Notes under the pieces: model-generated
Seen by the model: the letters and a program-made list of their open reading frames with translations, nothing else
Databases searched by the model: none
Told to the model about the DNA's origin: nothing
Part shown: one piece after another, positions 1 to 6,014 of the stretch
Layout of the letters: the number at the start of each line of letters is the position of its first letter
How positions within the stretch are numbered: the first letter of the stretch is position 1
Made by a program: the position numbers and the translations under genes
Assembly: GCA_002439285.1 (NCBI GenBank)
Contig: DJTQ01000360.1
Coordinates: 1 to 9,107 of the forward strand
From: Paenibacillaceae bacterium UBA6304
GTDB taxonomy: Bacteria > Bacillota > Bacilli > Paenibacillales > Paenibacillaceae
Length of the DNA stretch: 9,107 bases
Direction of reading: 5' to 3'

Positions 1-341
1 TTTCCAATGCGGTCGCGGACCCTTGCCGGGTCTTCATCATCCTGTCCGATGTGGACGCCGTCGGCCCCGATCCGAAGGGCCAACTCCACATCGTCGTTGA
101 TGATGAACGGAACCCCGGCGCGGCGACATGCCGCCTGCAGTTGAAGCGCCAGCGCCAGCCGGGCTTCTCCGACAAGCGAGCCCGGCCCCTTCTCGCGGAA
201 CTGTACGAGCGTGACGCCGCCGGCCAAGGCTTCTTCCAGCACGCGAAGCGGTGCCTCCTGACAGTTGACGCTGCCAAGGACGAGGTACATCCGCAAATAG
301 CTGCGCATTTGACCGGCGCTAATTCTCCCCTCCACTGCCAT
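1..341 (-). CDS. thiE: Thiamine phosphate synthase ThiE (partial, C-terminus beyond left edge)
   Basis: ThiE condenses HMP pyrophosphate with hydroxyethylthiazole phosphate to give thiamine phosphate in the cytoplasm. The frame is open from an ATG at 341 to the window edge, giving 113 residues of a protein usually about 210 long. Visible family marks are the pyrophosphate-binding QFREKG (residues 47-52, with K51), IINDDVELA (N82 and D83) and GVHIGQDD (96-102). These separate it from the paralogue TenI, which lacks the full set. The start is supported by AGGAGGT at 351-357, 9 nt upstream. The ATG shares one base with the thiD stop (TAATG), so the two are translationally coupled. It is the last visible gene of the tenA-thiM-thiD-thiE operon. 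Only the missing C-terminal half is uncertain. Confidence 0.93.
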   Translation of the reverse strand, partial: MAVEGRISAGQMRSYLRMYLVLGSVNCQEAPLRVLEEALAGGVTLVQFREKGPGSLVGEARLALALQLQAACRRAGVPFIINDDVELALRIGADGVHIGQDDEDPARVRDRIG

Positions 342-1273
342 TACCTTAACACCTCCTGCCGCTGGCGATAGGCCCAGTGATTGGTTGGCCCCTGCCCATG
401 GCCGATATCGAGGCCATCCTCGATCGCCGCCTGAATAAAATCCCTCGCCATAGTCACCGCTTCCAGCGGTACCATCCCTTTGGCAAGTCCTGCAGTCAAC
501 GCCGCGGAGAAAGTACAGCCGGTACCATGCGTATGTACGGTGCGGACCCTTGGGCAGGTCAGTTCCGTAAAGGACTTGCCGTCGTACAACAGGTCTGTCA
601 CCATGCCATAAGCGTGCATGTCTTCTCTGGAGGATCTCCCCTGCCCGATCTTGCCGACATAGCCACCGATAGTTTCACCAATGGTCTCCCCGTCAGCTTC
701 ATCACTAGTTCCAACCTCGTTGGCTTCGTCATGACCGCCCTTGATCACGACGAGCCTCGGCCCCATGGCACCGATGATCTCGGCAGCTTTCCTCCGGTCC
801 TCCATCGTACGGATCGTCATACCGGAGAGGACCTCCGCCTCCGGAATATTCGGTGTAACCGCCAAGGCCAGTGGAAGTAACGCCTCCTTCAGCGCGAGCA
901 CGGCTTCCTGCTGGAGCAGCTCTGCACCGCCCTTCGCGATCATTACCGGATCGACGACGAGGCGCTCCCAGCGAAACCTTCGAACCTCCTCGGCGACGGC
1001 ATGGATGATATCGGCGTTAAACAGCATGCCGGTCTTTACGGCATCGACGCCGAGATCGCTACCCACCGCCCGGATCTGCTCCGCCGCGGCTTCCGGCGGC
1101 AGCGGGTAGACCCCGCTGACACCGAGCGTGTTCTGCACGGTGACGGCCGTGATGGCCGACATGCCGTAAACGTTCAGCTCCTGGAACGTTTTGAGGTCGG
1201 CCTGAATCCCGGCGCCGCCGCCGCTATCCGATCCGGCGATGGTCAGCGCCTTGGCCAGGCGGAGGCCGGTCAC
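341..1273 (-). CDS. thiD: Hydroxymethylpyrimidine/phosphomethylpyrimidine kinase ThiD
   Basis: ThiD phosphorylates HMP to HMP-P and then HMP-PP, feeding the pyrimidine half of thiamine to ThiE. The protein has the ribokinase-like fold: the N-terminal ALTIAGSDSGGGAGIQADLK signature (residues 9-28), VDPVMIAKGG (107-116), VTPNIPEAE (139-147), and the GTGC anion-hole motif at 250-253 with the catalytic cysteine at 253. At 310 residues it is longer than the usual 265-275. The excess is an insertion at about residues 182-223, between VVIKGGH and TDLLYDG, rich in Gly, Glu and Asp with a GETIGETIGG near-repeat. The start is a GTG overlapping the thiM stop (GTGA). GGAGG lies 6 nt upstream at 1280-1284, and the signature begins only 8 residues in, so no other start fits. 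Confidence 0.95.
   Translation of the reverse strand: MTGLRLAKALTIAGSDSGGGAGIQADLKTFQELNVYGMSAITAVTVQNTLGVSGVYPLPPEAAAEQIRAVGSDLGVDAVKTGMLFNADIIHAVAEEVRRFRWERLVVDPVMIAKGGAELLQQEAVLALKEALLPLALAVTPNIPEAEVLSGMTIRTMEDRRKAAEIIGAMGPRLVVIKGGHDEANEVGTSDEADGETIGETIGGYVGKIGQGRSSREDMHAYGMVTDLLYDGKSFTELTCPRVRTVHTHGTGCTFSAALTAGLAKGMVPLEAVTMARDFIQAAIEDGLDIGHGQGPTNHWAYRQRQEVLR
605..730 (-). other. Insertion within ThiD (about residues 182-223)
   Basis: In typical ThiD proteins the strand ending in VKGGH is joined to the xDLLYDG strand by roughly 10 residues. Here about 45 lie between them. The added stretch is acidic and glycine-rich and contains two degenerate copies of a 12-nt unit encoding ETIG at about 665-690. 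The reading frame is kept and all catalytic motifs are intact, so it is probably a surface loop rather than damage. The boundaries are approximate because I judged them from remembered family members. Confidence 0.65.
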
Positions 1274-2112
1274 GCCAGGCCTCCGACCTCCGCCGTCTGG
1301 ATTTCCCGGACGGCGGCGTAGCCCTTAAGCGAATGCGGATGCAACTTCGCAAGCTCATCCAGGAAGGCGGTCTGGAAGCTGCCCGGCCCAAAAGCGGCCG
1401 TTCGCTCGGCGGCTCGGGCGGCCGCCGTGCCGTAGAAGGCCAGCCCGGCCGTCCCGGCCAGCAGCAGATCCTGCTCGACCGCCGCAAAAGCCCCCAGCAC
1501 CGACGTAAGCAGACACCCTGTGCCGGTTACCTGTGTCATCAGCGCGTCACCGCCGCTGATAACCCGGCACAGCTTGCCGTCGGTGATCACATCCTCCCGC
1601 CCGGTGATCGCTACGACCGTCCCCAATGCCTGCGCGGCCCGCACCGCCAGGCAGGCGTTGTCGTAGCTTCCGCTGTCACCGGCGTCCACGCCCTTGATTT
1701 CGCGGCTCTCACCGACGAGGTGCGCGATCTCGGCCGCATTCCCCCGCACCAGCGAAATTCGCACCTCGCTCAATATCCGCAGCGAGGACTCCGTCCGGAA
1801 TCTCGTGGCTCCCGCTCCGACCGGGTCAAGCAATACAGGCACGCCATGCTCGTTGGCAGAGCGGCCGGCGACGATCATGGCATCTACAGCTTCACTCGTC
1901 AACGTTCCGATATTCAGCACTACGGCACCGGCCACTTTCGCCATATCGGCGACCTCTTCCGGCGCGTAAGCCATAACAGGCGAGGCTCCCAGCGCGTAAA
2001 GACCGTTAGCGGTAAAATTAGTTACGACCACATTAGTCATGTTATGAACGAGTGGTTTTGACTTTTGCAACTTGGTAAGAAGCGCAGACAGTTCTTTTTC
2101 CAGCATACTCAT
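1270..2112 (-). CDS. thiM: Hydroxyethylthiazole kinase ThiM
   Basis: ThiM phosphorylates hydroxyethylthiazole, a salvage route to the thiazole half of thiamine. Family marks, numbered from the ATG at 2112, are PLVHNMTNVVVTNFTANG near residues 20-37, ALGASPVMA (40-48), VLLDPVGAGAT (93-103), VRGNAAEI (122-129) and the catalytic QVTGTGC ending at C200. The length, 280 residues, is close to the family's usual 260-275. The frame also allows a TTG start at 2121, but that lies only 4 nt from AAAGG at 2126-2130. The ATG at 2112 lies 13 nt from it, which is better if AAAGGTTG pairs as the full Shine-Dalgarno octamer. The gene lies 52 bp after tenA without a terminator and overlaps thiD by 4 bases. A thiazole kinase next to tenA suggests the operon serves salvage of thiamine breakdown products more than de novo synthesis. 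Confidence 0.95.
   Translation of the reverse strand: MSMLEKELSALLTKLQKSKPLVHNMTNVVVTNFTANGLYALGASPVMAYAPEEVADMAKVAGAVVLNIGTLTSEAVDAMIVAGRSANEHGVPVLLDPVGAGATRFRTESSLRILSEVRISLVRGNAAEIAHLVGESREIKGVDAGDSGSYDNACLAVRAAQALGTVVAITGREDVITDGKLCRVISGGDALMTQVTGTGCLLTSVLGAFAAVEQDLLLAGTAGLAFYGTAAARAAERTAAFGPGSFQTAFLDELAKLHPHSLKGYAAVREIQTAEVGGLA
1280..1284 (-). promoter_or_regulatory. Ribosome binding site of thiD
   Basis: GGAGG lies 6 nt before the GTG at 1273, inside the 3' end of thiM. A second GGAGG sits at 1287-1291. This site decides the GTG start, since there is no ATG before the conserved N-terminal motif. Confidence 0.75.
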
Positions 2113-2164
2113 TTCGATCAATCAACCTTTCGCATTGAAATTTAAAATAAGTAAAACCTCGGGC

Positions 2165-2851
2165 TTACAGTACCGCAGCCTGCATCGGGACGGGCCATTC
2201 CTCCTGTTTGTAAGCCATGTCCCAGAACAAGTACTCCAGTTGGCAGCTATGGAGAAAATGCTCTTTCATGCGCCCACGCTCCGCTGCGCCGGCATCTTCC
2301 GCCCATAGGTCCACCTGTGCCCGCAGCTTCACCGTGGTATCTTTCTCCAACTCGCCATAAAACTGAATCCAATCGTAAAACGGGTGAGTCGCTTCCGGCT
2401 GGATTTCCTCAATCAACTTTCGGCCGATTTCCAAATACGTCCAAGGACAGGGCAGCAGCGCCGCCATCGTTTCGCCTAGCGTTCCTTCGTGGGCAACCGT
2501 CAGCATATGCCGGATATAATGGTGCGCGGACGGTGCGAGCGGGTAACCCTGTAATTCTTCATAAGTCACCCCGGCAGCGGTGCAGAAATTAAGATGCGGG
2601 TCAACTTCACGCTGCAAAATGAAATGGATCTGCTCATTAAACATGGCAATGTCTTCCCGACGGGTGCACTTGGAGATGGCGATCCCGTAAATCCGCATAT
2701 ACGCGTTCAAATATTCATAATCCTGTTTGATATAATGGATCAACTGCTCCCTTTCCAGCTTTCCTTCCGCAATTCCGCGGACAAAAGGATGCTCAAAGAT
2801 CGCATCAAACAACCCATCCGCCTCCCGGCGCAGCTCCTCGGTAAAGTTCAA
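2165..2851 (-). CDS. tenA: Aminopyrimidine aminohydrolase (thiaminase II) TenA
   Basis: TenA hydrolyses aminomethyl-pyrimidine breakdown products of thiamine to HMP, which ThiD then phosphorylates; it can also cleave thiamine. From the TTG at 2851 the protein is 228 residues, the normal size. HPFVRGIAEGKL (21-32), D44 and Y47 in DYEYLNAY, LLPCPWTYLEIG with C135, and E206 in QLEYLFWDMAY match the expected active-site positions of Bacillus subtilis TenA (D44, C135, E205) almost number for number. That agreement supports this start. The frame continues another 26 codons to 2929, but that stretch is riboswitch leader and enters the terminator U-tract, so it is not coding. GGAGGTGG lies 7 nt before the TTG. 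It is the first gene of the TPP-riboswitch operon. Confidence 0.95.
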   Translation of the reverse strand: MNFTEELRREADGLFDAIFEHPFVRGIAEGKLEREQLIHYIKQDYEYLNAYMRIYGIAISKCTRREDIAMFNEQIHFILQREVDPHLNFCTAAGVTYEELQGYPLAPSAHHYIRHMLTVAHEGTLGETMAALLPCPWTYLEIGRKLIEEIQPEATHPFYDWIQFYGELEKDTTVKLRAQVDLWAEDAGAAERGRMKEHFLHSCQLEYLFWDMAYKQEEWPVPMQAAVL

Positions 2852-2858
2852 CCAATAT

Positions 2859-2866
2859 CCACCTCC
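2859..2866 (-). promoter_or_regulatory. Ribosome binding site of tenA
   Basis: GGAGGTGG is a near-perfect Shine-Dalgarno sequence 7 nt before the TTG codon at 2851. It fixes the tenA start at a TTG. Its GAGGTGG could pair with an upstream CCACCCTC at 2902-2909, with one bulged C. Confidence 0.85.
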
Positions 2867-2927
2867 GGTAAAGAATATATAGAGATCGGAAAACACAACT
2901 AGAGGGTGGCCTGAACAACAACACGCC

Positions 2928-2957
2928 AAAAAAGCCGCCCCGGAAACGGAGCGGCTT
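2928..2957 (-). terminator. Intrinsic terminator in the tenA leader (riboswitch expression platform)
   Basis: On the minus strand AAGCCGCTCCG, a TTTC loop and CGGGGCGGCTT form an 11-bp stem with one G-U pair. The final TT of the stem runs into four more Ts, so the transcript has a six-U tract. It lies 46 nt after the aptamer and 77 nt before the tenA start, the standard position for riboswitch-controlled premature termination. Confidence 0.92.
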
Positions 2958-3004
2958 CATTCAAATCATACGTATTTGCGTATCGGCTATGAAAGGCCAA
3001 CTCC
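2948..3004 (-). promoter_or_regulatory. Candidate antiterminator pairing
   Basis: GGAGTTGGC at 2996-3004 can pair with GCCGCTCC at 2948-2955: four pairs, a U-G wobble, one bulged U, then three pairs. The first segment includes two bases of the aptamer P1 3' strand, and the second is the 5' arm of the terminator. The two states are therefore mutually exclusive. With TPP bound, P1 closes and the terminator forms. This was paired by eye, not folded. Confidence 0.55.
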
Positions 3005-3092
3005 ACTTCCCTACGCTAGTACGAACTAGATCAGGTTCAAAGGGTCCAAGAGATTTCCTCCTGTCTCAGCCGCTGACGGCTCCCCTAGTGGA
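3003..3092 (-). ncRNA. TPP riboswitch (THI-box aptamer)
   Basis: The minus strand carries the full set of conserved THI elements in order: AGGGGAGCC, GCTGAGA (CTGAGA at 3064-3069), ACCCTTTGAACCTGAT (3030-3045) and GCGTAGGGAAGTGG ending at 3003. P1 is CCACT (3088-3092) with AGTGG (3003-3007). P3 is AGCCG/CGGCT with a TCAG loop. The optional hairpin is CAGGAG/CTCTTG. P5 is CTAGT/ACTAG with a TCGT loop. The aptamer binds thiamine pyrophosphate and sits directly upstream of a terminator and a thiamine salvage operon, so it should shut the operon off when TPP is plentiful. Confidence 0.97.
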
Positions 3093-3113
3093 TTTCCTAT
3101 TCTATTGATAATT

Positions 3114-3143
3114 ACTGTACTCCAGGTTTACAAGAATTGTCAA
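3114..3143 (-). promoter_or_regulatory. Probable sigma-A promoter of the thi operon
   Basis: A perfect -35 TTGACA lies at 3138-3143 and a weaker -10 TACAGT at 3114-3119, with an 18-nt spacer. Transcription would begin around 3105-3108, some 15 nt before P1 of the riboswitch. This is the right place for a leader promoter, and it makes the thi operon independent of the genes to its right. Confidence 0.75.
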
Positions 3144-3192
3144 ACCGTTTATTCTCTTTCGGGACCTGCCGGGCGACAGGCGGCTCTTATCA

Positions 3193-3540
3193 TTACTTTT
3201 TATCCACCTGTAGCAAGGTAACATTCTTGATCGTATACGTATCTTTGATCGTCTCTTCCGCAATCACCTTCAATTTGATGAGGCTCGCGATTTTGCCGGA
3301 ATCCGGCTTGGAAAGCATCCGCCAGAGCTCAAGATCCGGCAGCGCTTCGTACAGCCGGTTCTCGTCGTACTCCCTGCGGTTTTGCATAACCAATTTTACC
3401 TCATGACTACCCAGGTCCAGACCGGTCGTCCCCTGCTCCCGGCAGTGATCCAGAATTACCTGGCGAAGCTCCCCAAGTTCCTGGTCCAGCTCTTTTTGCT
3501 GCTGCTTTACCTGATAATAACGTTCCACGATCTTGTCCAA
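3193..3540 (-). CDS. Small protein of unknown function, N-terminal coiled coil
   Basis: I do not recognise this family. From the TTG at 3540 it is 115 residues, soluble, with no signal peptide or membrane segment. Residues 1-35 form a charged heptad-like helix (VKQQQKELDQELGELR) that is probably a coiled coil. The rest looks like a compact alpha/beta domain with YDENRLYEALPDLELWR, KPDSGKIASLIKLK and a C-terminal TLLQVDKK. The frame also permits a GTG at 3549, three residues earlier, but that lies 1 nt after GAGGAG (3551-3556). The TTG lies 10 nt after it and is preferred. It sits 87-100 bp downstream of the kinase gene on the same strand and is followed by the thi promoter. Coding status is supported by the ribosome binding site and a protein-like composition. 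Confidence 0.75.
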   Translation of the reverse strand: MDKIVERYYQVKQQQKELDQELGELRQVILDHCREQGTTGLDLGSHEVKLVMQNRREYDENRLYEALPDLELWRMLSKPDSGKIASLIKLKVIAEETIKDTYTIKNVTLLQVDKK

Positions 3541-3557
3541 GATTCTCACGCTCCTCT

Positions 3558-3572
3558 ATATCCCATGGATAT
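3558..3572. repeat. Short inverted repeat before the small-protein gene
   Basis: ATATCC and GGATAT form 6-bp arms around a 3-nt centre, just upstream of the GAGGAG ribosome binding site of the small gene. It could be an operator or a minor RNA hairpin, or chance; nothing else supports a function. Confidence 0.3.
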
Positions 3573-3636
3573 GCCGAAGCGTGACATTTTAGGCCAGCAA
3601 ACAGGCTAGCAGCGTTTACTTGTTTTCAGTCCGGTC

Positions 3637-4893
3637 CTACGCCCGTTCATATATCGGCAAACTGATCGTAAAACGGGTTCCCGCCCCATGGACGCTCTTC
3701 AAGGTTACCGTTCCCCCCATCGCCTGAATTGCCTGATAGGAGAAGGTTAGCCCCAGCCCCGTCCCCTTGGCCTTGGTGGAGAAAAACACGGTGCCCAGCT
3801 TCTCGACCTGGTCTTTCGTCATCCCAATCCCGTTGTCTTCAATCGTCAATACGGCTTTCCCCCCCGCTACTCCCAGTTCTAGGGTTACTTTTCCCTCCGT
3901 GGAATCATAGCAGGCTTCAATTGCATTTTTGATCATATTCATCAGAATTTGCTTGGTTTTCTCCGGGTTGGCCAAAATCAAAACGGAGGGGACCGAGATA
4001 CGCCCTTCCAGTCCGACATTATTCATATTCGCATAAGGACGCATGACTTCCACTGTAATTTGCAGCAGATCCGAAAGGTCTGTCGGTTCTTGATGATCCG
4101 TTAACGGCTTGGAGATGGATAGATACTCGGAGAGTATATATTCGGTCCGTTCCACCTCGGTTACGCAGATATCGATGTAGCGGTTAACCCGATCCCGCTC
4201 CAGCGCGGACTCACGAATCAGCTTTAAGAACCCCTTTACCGCGGTCAACGGGTTGCGCACTTCATGTACCAGCGAGGCGGCTACCTGGCCAATCATTTCC
4301 ACTCTTTCATTATGCGCGTAATTAATAAACAGCTCCTTATCCTTTATCGCCTTTTGGAACAACGAAATCAGCAGCCAACTGCCGATAAAATTCTGAACCG
4401 GCATGACCAGGATATGAAACATCAAATTATTCTCGATAGATTCGGGAGTTTGCCAATAGACGAATAGAAACGGAACGAAGAAGAAGATGAAGCCCGCCAA
4501 TATAATGACGGGCATTTTTCGTAGGCAAGCATGGTATATCCGGCTCAAAACAAGCGACAGGGGAAAGAGAATCACCATAATGAGCAGTGCAATTCCTGTC
4601 CCGTCACCGCCTATATGCAAGCGGTACAGTACAAACTCCAACAGCAGGATCACGCCTGCTTGCAGTCCTCCAAAGATCAGTCCGAATAGGAGAAGCACGT
4701 ATCTGATGTCATAAAAATATCCGCTAACCACACTGGCACCGAGGGTCATAGAGAAGAACAAGCAAATCGCAGTGGTAACGATAATGAATTTCCGCGAAAC
4801 ATTCCGGGGCTTATCCCGATAGTAAACATTGAACATTAGAAAGGGCATAAGAGAAAAAAATAACTGGAGTATTATTTCCTTTACAATGGTCAT
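3637..4893 (-). CDS. Membrane sensor histidine kinase, KinB-like, 5TM-5TMR_LYT sensor
   Basis: This 418-residue protein is a membrane histidine kinase that should autophosphorylate and pass phosphate to a response regulator. Residues 1-180 hold about six hydrophobic segments, and DIRYVLLLFGLIFGGLQAG (62-80) to LYRLHIGGDG resembles the 5TM-5TMR_LYT sensor module. The HisKA H-box is SLVHEVRNPLTAVKG with phospho-acceptor H210. The ATPase domain has an N-box (MNMIKNAIEA, N323), a G1 box (DNGIGM, 353-358) and a G2 box (GTGLGL, 377-382). The N-terminus and domain plan resemble B. subtilis KinB, a sporulation phosphorelay kinase, but the target is not shown. The ATG at 4893 has AAGGGTG 7 nt upstream. 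No response regulator lies in the window. It begins 64 bp after the DUF2804 gene on the same strand, so co-transcription is possible. Confidence 0.92.
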   Translation of the reverse strand: MTIVKEIILQLFFSLMPFLMFNVYYRDKPRNVSRKFIIVTTAICLFFSMTLGASVVSGYFYDIRYVLLLFGLIFGGLQAGVILLLEFVLYRLHIGGDGTGIALLIMVILFPLSLVLSRIYHACLRKMPVIILAGFIFFFVPFLFVYWQTPESIENNLMFHILVMPVQNFIGSWLLISLFQKAIKDKELFINYAHNERVEMIGQVAASLVHEVRNPLTAVKGFLKLIRESALERDRVNRYIDICVTEVERTEYILSEYLSISKPLTDHQEPTDLSDLLQITVEVMRPYANMNNVGLEGRISVPSVLILANPEKTKQILMNMIKNAIEACYDSTEGKVTLELGVAGGKAVLTIEDNGIGMTKDQVEKLGTVFFSTKAKGTGLGLTFSYQAIQAMGGTVTLKSVHGAGTRFTISLPIYERA

Positions 4894-4957
4894 TCGCAGT
4901 CACCCTTCATTACAGGTCGTAAAATTCCGATCTCAACGGGATTCTATTCTACTATTA

Positions 4958-5986
4958 CTACCAATTGTTTACCGCATGTTCGATAAAAGCAACCATCTCT
5001 TTAATTTCCAGAACCTGACCGTCGTCCAGTACCGCTGTGCCCGTAAAGGTGCCGAATAGCTGGTGGCATTTGTTGTCCACAAACAGCATTTTTGTCGCCG
5101 TCTGCTGGTCATAAATCGGCGTGAATTCCATTTCGAATCTTCCATCGTCGCTGGTAATCTTCTTCTTGGACATATAGCCGCCAGCAGGCAAATCATAGAT
5201 GACCTGGCCTAGCTTATGGGCCTTACCGTCATAGAAGAGCATGTTCTCCGTGGCTGCCGATGTATTTCCGAAACCGTGGCCGATATTGAAGCCAAAACGT
5301 TTCCCGTTCACATAACAACTGCCGTTTCCCCAGAACCATTCATGCCGGAACGGCCACACGCCCCTCCCCCAATCCAGCAGTCCAAAAGAGGATTCCGGTT
5401 CAAAACGGTACTCCTTCCCGTCCACTTTTACAAAGCCGGAGGCAGGCATGCAGTTGATCTTATGATTGTAGTAAAAATAAGAGCGTTGTTCATCAAAAGG
5501 CGTGGCGATGACCAGCGACGTCTTATCGGGCTGGGACAAGGCGACATCAACCTCAAAACTCGGCAGGTTCTTGCCATTGGCCCGGCAAATCAGTCTCCGT
5601 CCGCCTTCGTACACCTGGAACTGCATGAACATATCTTTCCGGCTGTAGGTCAAATCCCCTTCTCCGGCCGATAGTGGCATATGCAGACGGTTAAACGGCA
5701 AGGTAAGCATTCGGGTAATTTCATAGTGTTTTCCGGTAGCAAATTCAAACAATTTGACCGAGATACTGCCTGCATAGGACACATGCCCGATCGTGAGCTG
5801 CAGACAGTAATCGTTATTGGACACCTGGTAGAAATCCCATTCTTTGATTTTCCAAGGCGGTGCCTTAATCCCTTTTCGATTATAATTCAACACAGCTTGC
5901 GTCGAATATCCCTTCTGCAATAGGGCTCCGTTGCCATCGAGCAGGTCCCCTGGCGTACCGATCTGATTTTGATAGTTTTGCTGCAT
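4958..5986 (-). CDS. DUF2804 domain protein
   Basis: This 342-residue protein looks like a full-length member of the DUF2804 family, whose activity I do not know. The N-terminal TPGDLLDGNGALLQKGYS (11-28) and the aromatic core FGLLDWGRGVWPF (201-213) followed by EWFWGNG (216-222) are its hallmarks. The latter two are the best candidates for a conserved binding or active site. It has many predicted beta strands, no signal peptide and no membrane segment, so it is probably a cytoplasmic beta-rich protein. The ATG at 5986 has GGAGGTG 5 nt upstream. The gene begins 28 bp after the MFS stop, so it belongs to the GH2-MFS-DUF2804 transcript and probably acts on the same glycoside or its products. 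That link is inferred from context only. Confidence 0.88.
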   Translation of the reverse strand: MQQNYQNQIGTPGDLLDGNGALLQKGYSTQAVLNYNRKGIKAPPWKIKEWDFYQVSNNDYCLQLTIGHVSYAGSISVKLFEFATGKHYEITRMLTLPFNRLHMPLSAGEGDLTYSRKDMFMQFQVYEGGRRLICRANGKNLPSFEVDVALSQPDKTSLVIATPFDEQRSYFYYNHKINCMPASGFVKVDGKEYRFEPESSFGLLDWGRGVWPFRHEWFWGNGSCYVNGKRFGFNIGHGFGNTSAATENMLFYDGKAHKLGQVIYDLPAGGYMSKKKITSDDGRFEMEFTPIYDQQTATKMLFVDNKCHQLFGTFTGTAVLDDGQVLEIKEMVAFIEHAVNNW

Positions 5987-6014
5987 AACTACACCTCCAT
6001 CTTTATGGTTGTTT

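Noticed and set aside
1333..2061. A long plus-strand open frame of 242 codons opposite thiM
   Set aside because: It mirrors the thiM coding strand in GC-rich sequence, shows no recognisable domain, and thiM is certain. It is a shadow frame.
2852..2929. A 26-residue N-terminal extension of TenA starting within the terminator
   Set aside because: It overlaps the riboswitch terminator U-tract, has cysteine-rich untypical sequence, and TenA numbering fits the TTG at 2851 with its strong ribosome binding site.
3165..3180. GC-rich hairpin (CCTGTC/GGCAGG) after the small gene, as a terminator
   Set aside because: The stem is only 6 bp with one G-T pair and no T-run follows on the minus strand.
4902..4929. 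Promoter-like TTGAGA, 16 nt, TGTAAT before the kinase gene
   Set aside because: Transcription would start inside the kinase's own ribosome binding site, leaving almost no leader. Probably chance.
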